From Citricoccus alkalitolerans (GTDB lineage: Bacteria > Actinomycetota > Actinomycetes > Actinomycetales > Micrococcaceae), in the NCBI RefSeq assembly GCF_039528175.1, contig NZ_BAAALH010000002.1, forward strand, positions 1,922,001 to 1,986,000: 64,000 nucleotides of DNA. The letters run 5' to 3'. Position numbers and translations under genes: made by a program. Positions 1 through 7,890 of this stretch are shown here, piece by piece (the stretch's first letter is position 1; each line of letters begins with the position of its first letter). The notes below the pieces were generated by a model that saw nothing but the letters and a program-made list of their open reading frames with translations, ran no database searches and was not told where the DNA came from.

Positions 1-1082
1 GGGCTCCGCACGTGCCGGTGCTGCCTGAGCTGCCCGCCCGGGGTCCCGGTTCCGATGCCATCGGTCGCACCGCCGGGCTTCTGGAGGAGCTCACCGTGGA
101 CCTGCAGCCCCACGGCTGGCGGCTCGTCCCCGAGCCCGGGATGGACCACCGCCGGGCGGTCTCGGCCCTGACCACGGATCGCCACGCCCTGACAGACGTC
201 GCCGGGGAGTCAGGTATCGGTATCGAGGACCTGCTCGTCCGCGTCACCGGTCCGCAGACGCTGTCCGCCGAGCTGTGGCTGCCCGGGGGTGAACGCTCCC
301 TCTCGGATCATGGAGCCCGCCGGGACGTGACCCAGTCGTTGGCCACCGGCCTCGCCGCACACGTCCGGGCGATCCGGTCCCAGACAGGCGCCGGCCGGCT
401 GACCGTGGTGCTGGATGAGCCCCGCGCGGCAGCCGTCCTTTCCGGTGCGCTGCCTACGGCCAGCGGCTATCGCACCGTCCGCTCCCTTCCCCGCTCCGAG
501 GTCCGGGAGGCCTGGACCCTGGTCGCACAGGCGGTGCTCGATGCCGGCGCCACCGGGATCGTCCTGGCCCCCGGCCGCGCGGGCGCCGGGGAGGAGTGGG
601 CCTGGACGGACCTGGCGCTGCTGGCTTCGGAAGCGCTGCCGCATTCCGGGCAGGAGAACCGTTCGGGGACCGGCCGGGATGAGGAGCAGAGGTCGGTCGC
701 CCTGGCTCTTCCCCTGGTTCCCCTCGAGGGAGCGGGCGCGGACAGTTCGCGCTGGGACATTGTCGCGGGTTGGACCGAGGCGGGTCGGGACATCGTGTTC
801 CGCCTCCCGTCCGCGCCAGCGGCTCAGGCATCACCGCTGGTGAAGGGCGTGAAGCCAGCCGATCCTGCAGCCGGCGACGGACACCCGTACCGGGGCACCG
901 GCGTCACGATCGCCCAGACCTGGGAGCGGATCGGACTGGACCCAGACCTGCTCGGGCGGCTGGTCCTGGCCGCACCGGACCAGTCCGCGGCCTCCCACCT
1001 CGTGGCCAACCAGGCACTGGCCTCCGCCGTGGCCACGGCGGAGGAACTCGACCGGATCCGCCAGGACGGCGGCCTGGGCTAG
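1..1082 (+). CDS. MetE-like (cobalamin-independent methionine synthase family) protein, 5' truncated
   Basis: The reading frame is open to the window edge (the first complete codon begins at base 3), so the N-terminus is missing. The visible start LPELPARGPGSD...IGRTAGLL, then PHGWRL, DHRRAVS and DEPRAAAVLSGALPTASGY, match my memory of the short actinobacterial relatives of the MetE C-terminal domain (Rv3015c-type). In true MetE a His-x-Cys pair binds the catalytic zinc in the middle of the barrel. Here that strand reads IVLAPG, with no His or Cys, so homocysteine methylation is doubtful. It converges with the DUF58 gene, with one base between the two stop codons. The family call is fairly firm; the activity is unknown. 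Confidence 0.65.
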   Translation, partial: APHVPVLPELPARGPGSDAIGRTAGLLEELTVDLQPHGWRLVPEPGMDHRRAVSALTTDRHALTDVAGESGIGIEDLLVRVTGPQTLSAELWLPGGERSLSDHGARRDVTQSLATGLAAHVRAIRSQTGAGRLTVVLDEPRAAAVLSGALPTASGYRTVRSLPRSEVREAWTLVAQAVLDAGATGIVLAPGRAGAGEEWAWTDLALLASEALPHSGQENRSGTGRDEEQRSVALALPLVPLEGAGADSSRWDIVAGWTEAGRDIVFRLPSAPAAQASPLVKGVKPADPAAGDGHPYRGTGVTIAQTWERIGLDPDLLGRLVLAAPDQSAASHLVANQALASAVATAEELDRIRQDGGLG

Positions 1083-1083
1083 G

Positions 1084-2394
1084 TCAGAGGCGGCCGGCGG
1101 CCTTGAGCCGCAGGTAGGTGTCCGCCAGGACCGGCGGCAGGCGGTGGGGTTCCTCGTCGACCACCTCGACGCCGTGCATCTCAAGCTCGCGCGCGGCGGC
1201 CCGCCGTTCCAGCCCAGATCGTTCGGCCGCGGCCGCGCGGAAGGTGGTCTCGGCGTCGTTCCGGGTACGCGCCATCTCCGCCAGCTGGGGATCGGCCACC
1301 GAGGCGACCACCACCTGGTGCCGCGAGGTGAGGGCCGGCAGGACGGGAAGCAGCCCCTCCTGCAGGGAAGCGGAGTCCAGGTCGGTCAGCAGCACCACGA
1401 GGGAGCGCTGACGCGAGACCTTGGCGACCTCCACCGGAATGTGGGACCAGTCCGCGGCCAGGAGGGTCGGTTGGACGGGCGCCAGCGCCGTGACCATCCG
1501 GTGCAGCAGGTTGCCCTTCTCCGTGGAGGAGACCCGGGAGCGGACGCGCCGGTCGAAGGCAAGCATCTCCACGCGGTCGCCGCCGGCGGAGGCCAGGGCA
1601 GCCAGCAGCAGGGAGGCCTCGATCCCGGTGTCCAGCTTCGGCTCGTCGTCGACCCGGGCTGCGGCCGTGCGGGACGTGTCCAGCACGATCACCACGCGGC
1701 GGTCCCGTTCGGGGCGCCAGGTCCTCACCACCACGTCCTGGCGCCGGGCGGTGGCGCGCCAGTCGATGGAGCGGACGTCGTCCCCGCGCACGTAGTCGCG
1801 CAGGGAGTCGAACTCGGTGCCGCCGCCTCGGGTCTGCACGGCGGAACGCCCGTCCATCTCGCGCAGTCTGGCCAGCCGGGAGGGCAGGTGCCGGCGCGAG
1901 CGGAACGGCGGCAGGATGCTGATCTGTCCGGGGACCGGATGCGTGACCTGCCGGGCCGCCAGGCCCAAGGGTCCCCAGGAGCGCACGGTGACCGTGCCGG
2001 TGCGCAGCGTGCCCCGGCGGCGCGGCACCAGCGTGGTGACCGTCCGGCGTCGTTCACCGGCCGGCACATCCAGCGCCACCGCCGCATCCGGGCGATCGGA
2101 GGGGGAGACCTGACCCGCCGAGGGCTGCCAGGCGTCCCGGAGCGACCCACGCAGCCGGCGTCTGCCCCGGTTGGACACCAGCACCGCGTTGGCCACCGGC
2201 TCATCGAGACGGCTGGAGACGGGCAACTCACGCTCGAGCACCAGCGGCCGGGGGGAAGCCGCCAAGGCGAGGTCGACGCCGGACGCCAGGACCAGCGCGA
2301 GCAGGCACCAGCCGATCGTGTCCAGCTCGGGGCGCAGGACCACCGGCAGCAGGCACACCAGCGCCACTACGAGGAAACGGCCGGAGAAGACCAT
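1084..2394 (-). CDS. DUF58 domain-containing protein of the MoxR operon
   Basis: A 436-aa protein with two N-terminal membrane segments (about residues 6-20 and 27-46), an Ig/beta-like middle, and the DUF58 signature at about 192-226 (GTEFDSLRDYVRGDD followed by SIDWRATAR). A VWA-like stretch VIVLDTSRT at about 236-243 follows. DUF58 proteins almost always pair with MoxR AAA+ ATPases and are thought to work with them as a chaperone-like complex at the membrane. It is the last gene of the five-gene minus-strand operon, 103 bp after the MoxR stop. The ATG at 2394 overlaps the stop of a 32-codon ORF that starts at 2492, so translational coupling is possible. The precise substrate is unknown. Confidence 0.85.
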   Translation of the reverse strand: MVFSGRFLVVALVCLLPVVLRPELDTIGWCLLALVLASGVDLALAASPRPLVLERELPVSSRLDEPVANAVLVSNRGRRRLRGSLRDAWQPSAGQVSPSDRPDAAVALDVPAGERRRTVTTLVPRRRGTLRTGTVTVRSWGPLGLAARQVTHPVPGQISILPPFRSRRHLPSRLARLREMDGRSAVQTRGGGTEFDSLRDYVRGDDVRSIDWRATARRQDVVVRTWRPERDRRVVIVLDTSRTAAARVDDEPKLDTGIEASLLLAALASAGGDRVEMLAFDRRVRSRVSSTEKGNLLHRMVTALAPVQPTLLAADWSHIPVEVAKVSRQRSLVVLLTDLDSASLQEGLLPVLPALTSRHQVVVASVADPQLAEMARTRNDAETTFRAAAAERSGLERRAAARELEMHGVEVVDEEPHRLPPVLADTYLRLKAAGRL

Positions 2395-2497
2395 CAGGAC
2401 CCCACCCTCAGCCCGTCGCCAGCCTCGGCAGCGAGTCCAGTCTCACTGGCATCACCAGCATGTCCGGCGTCACCGCGGAATCGTTCCGTCATGGCGC

Positions 2498-3568
2498 TCA
2501 GCGCGGGACCGGAACGGTGGCGAGCAGGCCGGAGAGCACCTGGTCCGTGCTGACACCGTCCAGCTCTGCCTCCGGGCGCAGAGACACCCGGTGCCGCAGG
2601 CAGGGCAGGGCCATCGCCTGGATATCGTCCGGGGTGGTGTAATTCCGGCCGTTGAGCCAGGCCCACGCCTTGGCGGTCTGCAGCAGGGCGGTGGACCCGC
2701 GCGGAGAGACGCCCAGCTGGAACGAGGGCGAGACCCGGGTCGCGCGAGCCAGGTCCGTGATGTAGCCGAGCACCTCGGACCCGGACTGAACATTCCCGAC
2801 GGCGGCCCGTGCCGCCTGGATCGTGGCGGCATCGGCCACGGCACTGACCCCGGCAGAGGCCAGATCCGAGGCGGAGAACCCCTCTGCGTGGCGGCGCAGG
2901 ATCTCCACCTCGTCCGCCCTTTCGGGCAGCTCGAGGGTGACCTTGAGCAGGAAGCGGTCCAGCTGGGCCTCGGGCAGGGGATAGGTGCCCTCGTACTCGA
3001 CCGGGTTCTGGGTGGCGGCCACCATGAAGGGGTCCGGAAGCGGCCGGGACACCCCGTCCACGGAGACCTGGCCCTCGGCCATGGCCTCCAGCAGGGCGGC
3101 CTGCGTCTTGGGCGGTGTCCGGTTGATCTCGTCGGCCAGCAAGAGGTTCGTGAACACCGGCCCCTTGCGGAACTCGAACTCCCCGGTCTTGGAGTCGTAC
3201 ACCAGCGAACCGGTGACGTCGCCGGGCATCAGGTCAGGGGTGAACTGGACGCGATGGGTGCCGAGGTCCAGGGCAGCGGACAGCGTCCGCACCAGCAGCG
3301 TCTTGGCGACGCCGGGCACGCCCTCCAGGAGCACATGGCCCTTGCACAGCAAACCGATCAACAGCCCGGTGACTGCCGGCTGCTGCCCGACGACGGCGCG
3401 CGCCACCTCCTCTCGGACGCGGCCGAAGGCGTGGCGCAGCTCGTCATCGGTCCGGTGGGCTGGCACCGTGTTTGCCGGGTTTGCCGGGTTTGCCGGGTTC
3501 GCCGAAGGTGCCGGGGTTGCCGAGACTGCCCCAGGTGCTGGGGAACGCTCGGGGTACGGGGTGGTCAT
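2498..3568 (-). CDS. MoxR-family AAA+ ATPase
   Basis: A 356-aa ATPase. Walker A is GVPGVAKT at residues 83-90 and Walker B is LLLADEIN at about 142-149, followed by the MoxR-typical RTPPKTQAALLEAM and later ATQNP (sensor 1). The C-terminal lid includes SPRGSTALL. MoxR ATPases act with DUF58/VWA partners in maturation or remodelling of membrane or secreted complexes. The start overlaps the upstream DUF4350 stop by 4 bp (ATGA), which indicates coupled translation. The N-terminal 40 residues are low complexity and contain NPA repeats coded by a 9-bp tandem repeat, so the protein may really start its fold near residue 40. Confidence 0.92.
   Translation of the reverse strand: MTTPYPERSPAPGAVSATPAPSANPANPANPANTVPAHRTDDELRHAFGRVREEVARAVVGQQPAVTGLLIGLLCKGHVLLEGVPGVAKTLLVRTLSAALDLGTHRVQFTPDLMPGDVTGSLVYDSKTGEFEFRKGPVFTNLLLADEINRTPPKTQAALLEAMAEGQVSVDGVSRPLPDPFMVAATQNPVEYEGTYPLPEAQLDRFLLKVTLELPERADEVEILRRHAEGFSASDLASAGVSAVADAATIQAARAAVGNVQSGSEVLGYITDLARATRVSPSFQLGVSPRGSTALLQTAKAWAWLNGRNYTTPDDIQAMALPCLRHRVSLRPEAELDGVSTDQVLSGLLATVPVPR
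3471..3506. repeat. 9-bp tandem repeat inside the MoxR gene
   Basis: Three exact copies of TTTGCCGGG (3471-3497) and one degenerate copy. Read on the minus strand they encode Asn-Pro-Ala triplets near residues 24-33 of the MoxR protein. The unit is a multiple of three, so copy-number change would alter length but not frame. Confidence 0.85.
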
Positions 3569-4899
3569 GGTGTCCTTCCGTCGGGGGCTGATGCCGGCTC
3601 TGCTTCGGTGTGGTCAGTGGTGAGGGCCGCATGCACGGCGTCCTCGAGGTCCAGGAGCGCTCGCCCGGCCGCGACGAGCTCCCGGGGGGTGGTCACGGGG
3701 CTGACGTCAAGGACAGCGGACACCTGATGTGCATCCCGGCCGGTCGTGCGGGCCGCCGCGGCCGCCACGGCTTCGACGGAGGTGCCATGGCCGAGGCGGA
3801 GCACCCGGGACAGCCGGACGAGTGTGGCCGAGCGCAGCGCGCGCGCTGCGGAGCCGTGCTGGCCGGAGCGTTCGTACAGCCGGGCCCGGCCCACTGCGGT
3901 CTCCGAGGCCGGAACGATCACGGGCAGCGGTTCCACGGCCAGGGGTCCGTGCCGGCGCCCGCGCCACAACATGAGCACCGCCAGGCAGAGGATGAGCCAG
4001 ATTCCCGCCGGGCGGACCCAGTCAGGCAACAGCTGGTCCATGGTCGGCGGGCCTGGCTCGATCGCCACATCGGCCAGTCCCGGCAGATACCAGACCACGT
4101 CCGAGGACTGGCCCAGGGACCACAGGGCGAGCACGGGATGGCCTTCGGCGTCGGCTGACTCGTTGGCGAACACGCCGATCTGACCGATCACCACAGTGCC
4201 GTCGGCCGTCTCCAGGACTGCGTGGGCCAGGTCGGTGGTGGAACCGGAGTCCGTTCCGGGGACGGGGAAGCAGGCTTGCGCCCCGGCGCTACGGTAGGCG
4301 CGGCCCGATGCCTCGATCGACTGGGCCTCCCGGCCCATCGGCAGGCCGCACCCCTGGCCGGAGGTCAAGGGGTCCCCGTCGGGAACCTGCCCCGCCTGGG
4401 AGACCGCGGGGGCGAGCGAGCCGAGAGCCTGGAAGCCCGGCTCGACGAGCACCCGCCGCTCCGGGGTGACCTCCTCGGCGAGCCGGTCCAGACCGGTCTC
4501 GGGAAGGTGGTCGGCGGCGTCGTGGAACAGCACCGGGGCTTGGGGATAATCGTCCGCCAGAGTCAGGGCCTCCTCGAGGGACTCTGCGGGGTGCACCGTG
4601 ATGCCCTGGGCCTGAAGGACGCGAACCACGGCCTGGCCGCCGTTCGGCGCGGGCGAGGACGGTGAGAGCTGGCGCGTGTCCGGGTTCTGGCGAAACATCG
4701 AGGGCAGGGCAACGAGCAGCAGCAGGGCGCCCAGGACGAACCAGATCCATGCGTTCCTCAGCCATCGGGACAAGGCCTGGCCGGTGCCCGGAATGGCGGG
4801 GCCCGCAACAGTGGAGTCCTGCGAGGTGGGGGCTTGAGAGGGGGAGGCGGTCCGATCAGAGCGCTGATCGGCGGCTGCCGGCGTGGCGCTCGACGTCAT
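3565..4899 (-). CDS. DUF4350 domain-containing membrane protein
   Basis: A 444-aa protein. After a Ser/Thr/Ala-rich cytoplasmic tail there is a membrane span at about 48-66 (IWFVLGALLLLVALP), then an extracytoplasmic domain resembling DUF4350 (a GATase-like fold often seen beside MoxR genes). A second span lies near residue 300-316 (GIWLILCLAVLMLW), followed by a cytoplasmic tail with LYERSGQHGSAARALRSATLVRLSR. The last part resembles the regulatory tail of MoxR-operon membrane proteins. It overlaps both neighbours by 4 bp (4896-4899 and 3565-3568), so the three genes should be translated as a unit. Function is inferred only from the operon. Confidence 0.8.
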   Translation of the reverse strand: MTSSATPAAADQRSDRTASPSQAPTSQDSTVAGPAIPGTGQALSRWLRNAWIWFVLGALLLLVALPSMFRQNPDTRQLSPSSPAPNGGQAVVRVLQAQGITVHPAESLEEALTLADDYPQAPVLFHDAADHLPETGLDRLAEEVTPERRVLVEPGFQALGSLAPAVSQAGQVPDGDPLTSGQGCGLPMGREAQSIEASGRAYRSAGAQACFPVPGTDSGSTTDLAHAVLETADGTVVIGQIGVFANESADAEGHPVLALWSLGQSSDVVWYLPGLADVAIEPGPPTMDQLLPDWVRPAGIWLILCLAVLMLWRGRRHGPLAVEPLPVIVPASETAVGRARLYERSGQHGSAARALRSATLVRLSRVLRLGHGTSVEAVAAAAARTTGRDAHQVSAVLDVSPVTTPRELVAAGRALLDLEDAVHAALTTDHTEAEPASAPDGRTP

Positions 4900-5591
4900 C
4901 GTGGAGCCACCACCCTCCCTGCCGTTCCGGCAGGATGCAGAGACCCAGGCCGCATGGTGTCCAGCGGCAGAGCGGCCAACCGGGCGTCAAGGTCACGGAC
5001 GTCCGTGGCCCGGGCGGCCGTCGTCGGGCGATCGCCGTAGACCACGGCATTGAAGGCGTCCGCGGCGACTTCCAGAGCCAGGCGTTCCGTGGGGAAGGCC
5101 GCCCCGAGGCCATGGGCGGCCTCGGTGGCCGTGCGTCCGGGGCGCGGGTCCAAAACGGTGCGTTCCTCGGCGTGCCGCACCAGGGCGCGGAACCAGGCGA
5201 CAAGCGCCGCCCCATGGTCGCCCGCCGCGAAGGCCGCCTCGGCCACCAGGCGGTGCTGCTCGGGCGTGACCGTCCGATCCGAGAGCACGGCGGCGGTGCG
5301 CCGGGCCCGGGCGGCGGCGTTGGCGCGCGGGCGCAGCAGCACGAGGACGACGACGGCTACGGCCACCAGGATGAGCGGCAGGACCCAGCCGGGCAGGGAG
5401 GGAGCGGCACCACCGAGGGTGCCGAGCCACTCCAGGGCGGCGGCGAGGACCCCGCCCAGCCATTCCAGGAGGGGATTCGGCTCGGCCTGAGCGTACTCCG
5501 GCCGCGCCAGCTCCTCCTGGACCAGGCGTCGAGCCTCGTCCCGGTCCGGCTCCCAGCCGTCTAGAGGGATCGGTGCGGTCATCGCTGTCAT
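4896..5591 (-). CDS. DUF4129 domain-containing protein
   Basis: A 231-aa protein with one clear membrane span (about 67-87, WVLPLILVAVAVVVLVLL) and a C-terminal cytoplasmic DUF4129 domain with EAAFAAGDHGAALVAWFRALVRHAEE and the GRTATEAA segment typical of this family. DUF4129 proteins recur in MoxR/DUF58 operons. The stop overlaps the DUF4350 start; the upstream membrane protein gene ends 21 bp before its start. Biochemical role unknown. Confidence 0.85.
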   Translation of the reverse strand: MTAMTAPIPLDGWEPDRDEARRLVQEELARPEYAQAEPNPLLEWLGGVLAAALEWLGTLGGAAPSLPGWVLPLILVAVAVVVLVLLRPRANAAARARRTAAVLSDRTVTPEQHRLVAEAAFAAGDHGAALVAWFRALVRHAEERTVLDPRPGRTATEAAHGLGAAFPTERLALEVAADAFNAVVYGDRPTTAARATDVRDLDARLAALPLDTMRPGSLHPAGTAGRVVAPR

Positions 5592-5612
5592 GTCAGGCCA
5601 GCGCAGCGCGGA

Positions 5613-6983
5613 TCAGTGTCCGCCCGGGCCGGAAGTGCCGGCGGGAGTGGACGGACCCGAGGGATGGCGCCCCGGGACCAACTGGTCGGTTCCAGCCGCG
5701 GCCTGGACATCCCGCACAGTGCTGAAGCGCTCATCGTCGCCCGCCCCGGCAGCCTCGGCAGCCGCGGCCAGGTCCAGATCGAAACTCTCGTGCCGGATCC
5801 GGTAGTCGATGTACAGCAGGGCAACCAGGCAGGAGCTGTAGACGAGGGCGAGTGCGTTGACCAGCGATGAGACAGCCACGCTGAGGAGGGTCCACCAGCG
5901 CGTGGAGTCCATGATCTCCTCCATCGAAGTCGTCGGGTCCAAGGGGGCGAACACGCCGCCGATCATGGACAACGGCGTGGTGATGATGGATGCGATGATC
6001 CCGACGATGACGGCCACGAGCAGGATGATGCCCAGGGTCCGCCACCAGTGGCCGCGGGTCAGAGACCAGGAACGGCCCATGGCCTTGAAGGGGCCCTTGA
6101 GCTCCACGGCAGAGGCCGCTGCGGCGAGGACGAGCTTGATGTAGAGCCACACGGAGACAACGACTGACGCGACGGTCAGGACGAACAGCAGGATCCCCAT
6201 CAGCGCGGTCAGGCCTCCGTCCTCGCTGACCGCCGCGATGACGAGACCCACGATGACACCGATGAACAGAACGAAGATGATGGTTCCCGCGACCAGGTAG
6301 ATCAGCGCGAGACCCATGAGCGACCAGATCTGACGGCCGGTGAGCCTCCAGGCCTGGCCCAACGAGGTCTTGAGTCCTGCGGCCGAGCGGAGGACCACCA
6401 CGGCCAGGACACCATTGGCGATGATGCCGGCAAGCGCCGCGAGCAGGGCGCCCAGGAAGAGCAGGGCGATCGAACCGAACAACTGGCCGAAGACCGGGTT
6501 GGTCAGGGGGTCGCCCAGGAAAGGGTCCTGGCCCCCCTCTTCCATGAGGATGATGCTGTAGGTGGCGTCGAAGAGCACGTTCGTGGCGACGACGGACACG
6601 ACGATCTCGATCAGGGCCACGATCAGCGCGGTGCCCAGGACCGCCGACGCGTTGCGCCGAATCGCGGCGAAGGAGCCGCTGAGCAGGTCACCGAGCGTGA
6701 GGGGCGTCAGCGGAATGATGCCCGGCCGCCGTGACGGCGTCCCATATCCGGGCTGTTGTCCGTAGGGGTTCTGCTCGCTCGCGGGCCGGCCGTAGGCCCC
6801 GTAGGGGGACTGGCCGTGGGCCGGCTGTCCATAGGGGGACTGGCTGACCGCCGGACCGTAGGGCGACTGTCCCCAGGGCTCGTGCGCTGGTGGGGCGGGC
6901 TGCTGGGGCTGCTGGCCGGGCTCCTGAGGTTGCTGGGCTGGTTGCTGGTCCGGGCTCCCGCCCGGGACCTCGTTCTCGTTCAT
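5613..6983 (-). CDS. Polytopic membrane protein with Pro/Gln-rich SPYG-repeat N-terminus
   Basis: A 456-aa protein starting MNENEVPGG at the ATG at 6981-6983, preceded by a strong AGGGGGA ribosome binding site. The open frame runs on to 8045, but only as an antisense shadow of mtrA/mtrB. Residues 1-105 are disordered, Pro/Gln-rich, with repeated SPYG/NPYG units. The rest holds about six hydrophobic spans and looks like the membrane domain found in glycerophosphodiester phosphodiesterase-linked and related actinobacterial proteins (GDPD_C type). It appears to be the first gene of the MoxR operon and diverges from mtrA. Proline-rich cytoplasmic tails of this kind are common on actinobacterial envelope proteins. 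Function unknown. Confidence 0.8.
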   Translation of the reverse strand: MNENEVPGGSPDQQPAQQPQEPGQQPQQPAPPAHEPWGQSPYGPAVSQSPYGQPAHGQSPYGAYGRPASEQNPYGQQPGYGTPSRRPGIIPLTPLTLGDLLSGSFAAIRRNASAVLGTALIVALIEIVVSVVATNVLFDATYSIILMEEGGQDPFLGDPLTNPVFGQLFGSIALLFLGALLAALAGIIANGVLAVVVLRSAAGLKTSLGQAWRLTGRQIWSLMGLALIYLVAGTIIFVLFIGVIVGLVIAAVSEDGGLTALMGILLFVLTVASVVVSVWLYIKLVLAAAASAVELKGPFKAMGRSWSLTRGHWWRTLGIILLVAVIVGIIASIITTPLSMIGGVFAPLDPTTSMEEIMDSTRWWTLLSVAVSSLVNALALVYSSCLVALLYIDYRIRHESFDLDLAAAAEAAGAGDDERFSTVRDVQAAAGTDQLVPGRHPSGPSTPAGTSGPGGH

Positions 6984-7071
6984 TGAAGGGTCCCCCTGAT
7001 GGTCTTGCGGTCGCGGGCCGTCGGCGGGTGGATCCACCGAAGTCAGTGCGGCGCGCCCACCTTCAGGGCTG

Positions 7072-7100
7072 ACTATATCGGCCGCATCCCTCCTTGTCGG
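7072..7100 (-). promoter_or_regulatory. Predicted promoter of the MoxR operon
   Basis: On the minus strand, -35 CCGACA (7095-7100), a 17-bp spacer, and -10 TATAGT (7072-7077) give a near-consensus housekeeping promoter. It would start RNA about 82 nt before the membrane-protein ATG. The same intergenic region must carry the mtrA promoter; a plus-strand TAAGGT at 7102-7107 is a weak -10 candidate. The two promoters would overlap. Confidence 0.5.
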
Positions 7101-7211
7101 ATAAGGTGGAACGGATGGCCGTTCGGTCCGGCCCGCAGGGGGCCACTGGGCGGCGGCGTCGGTGGGCGGGACCCATCCGGCGGGAATTTCAGTCAGGGGA
7201 GGACGAATCCG

Positions 7212-7889
7212 GTGAAGGCCAGAATTCTCGTAGTCGATGATGACGAGGCACTGTCGGAGATGATCGGCATCGTGCTGCGCAACGACGGCTTCGAACCGAC
7301 GTTCTGTGCGGACGGATCCCAGGCTCTGGAGATGTTCCGTTCCACCCGGCCCGACCTGGTGCTGCTGGACCTGATGCTGCCCGGCATGGACGGAATCGAG
7401 GTCTGCCAGGTCATCCGGGCCGAGTCGGACACCCCGATCGTGATGCTGACCGCCAAATCGGACACCTCGGACGTGGTGCGCGGCCTGGAGGCCGGCGCCG
7501 ACGACTACGTACCCAAGCCCTTCAAACCCGCCGAACTGGTGGCCCGCGTCCGCGCCCGGCTGCGTGAGGGTGAGACCCGCGCCCCGGAGACCCTGAAGAT
7601 CGCCGACCTCACGATTGACGTGGCCGGCCACCAGGTCACGCGTGGCGACGGCGCCATTCAGCTCACGCCCCTGGAGTTCGATCTCCTCGTGGCCCTGGCC
7701 CGCAAGCCGTGGCAGGTCTTCACCCGGGAGATGCTGCTCGAGGAGGTCTGGGGCTATCGCCACCAGGCGGACACCCGGCTGGTGAACGTGCATGTCCAGC
7801 GCCTGCGCTCCAAGGTCGAGAAGGACCCGGAGAACCCGGAAGTCGTCCTGACCGTCCGCGGCGTCGGATACAGGGCCGGTCAGAGCTGA
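7212..7889 (+). CDS. mtrA: Response regulator MtrA
   Basis: A 225-aa OmpR/PhoB-type regulator. The start is the GTG at 7212, with AGGGGAGGA 8 nt upstream; earlier in-frame starts lack a ribosome site and would add a tail absent from the family. The receiver domain has the acidic pocket VVDDDE (residues 7-12), phospho-acceptor Asp53 (LLDLM), and a conserved Thr and Lys (MLTAKSD, VPKPFKP). The C-terminal winged helix holds FDLLVALARKPWQVFTREMLL and ends RGVGYRAGQ. MtrA is the essential actinobacterial regulator linking cell-wall growth, division and rpf genes; an Rpf-like gene lies at 58945-59670. mtrB starts 1 bp after its stop and lpqB overlaps mtrB, the canonical order. Confidence 0.97.
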   Translation: MKARILVVDDDEALSEMIGIVLRNDGFEPTFCADGSQALEMFRSTRPDLVLLDLMLPGMDGIEVCQVIRAESDTPIVMLTAKSDTSDVVRGLEAGADDYVPKPFKPAELVARVRARLREGETRAPETLKIADLTIDVAGHQVTRGDGAIQLTPLEFDLLVALARKPWQVFTREMLLEEVWGYRHQADTRLVNVHVQRLRSKVEKDPENPEVVLTVRGVGYRAGQS

Positions 7890-7890
7890 G

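Noticed and set aside
2394..2492. A 32-codon ORF (MTERFRGDAG...) between the MoxR and DUF58 genes
   Set aside because: Its stop overlaps the DUF58 start, so it could couple translation, but it shows no family similarity and no ribosome site. Not listed as a gene.
6750..6900. Tandem or CRISPR-like repeat in the SPYG region
   Set aside because: The units are coding, imperfect and irregular in spacing; they only reflect the repetitive protein tail.
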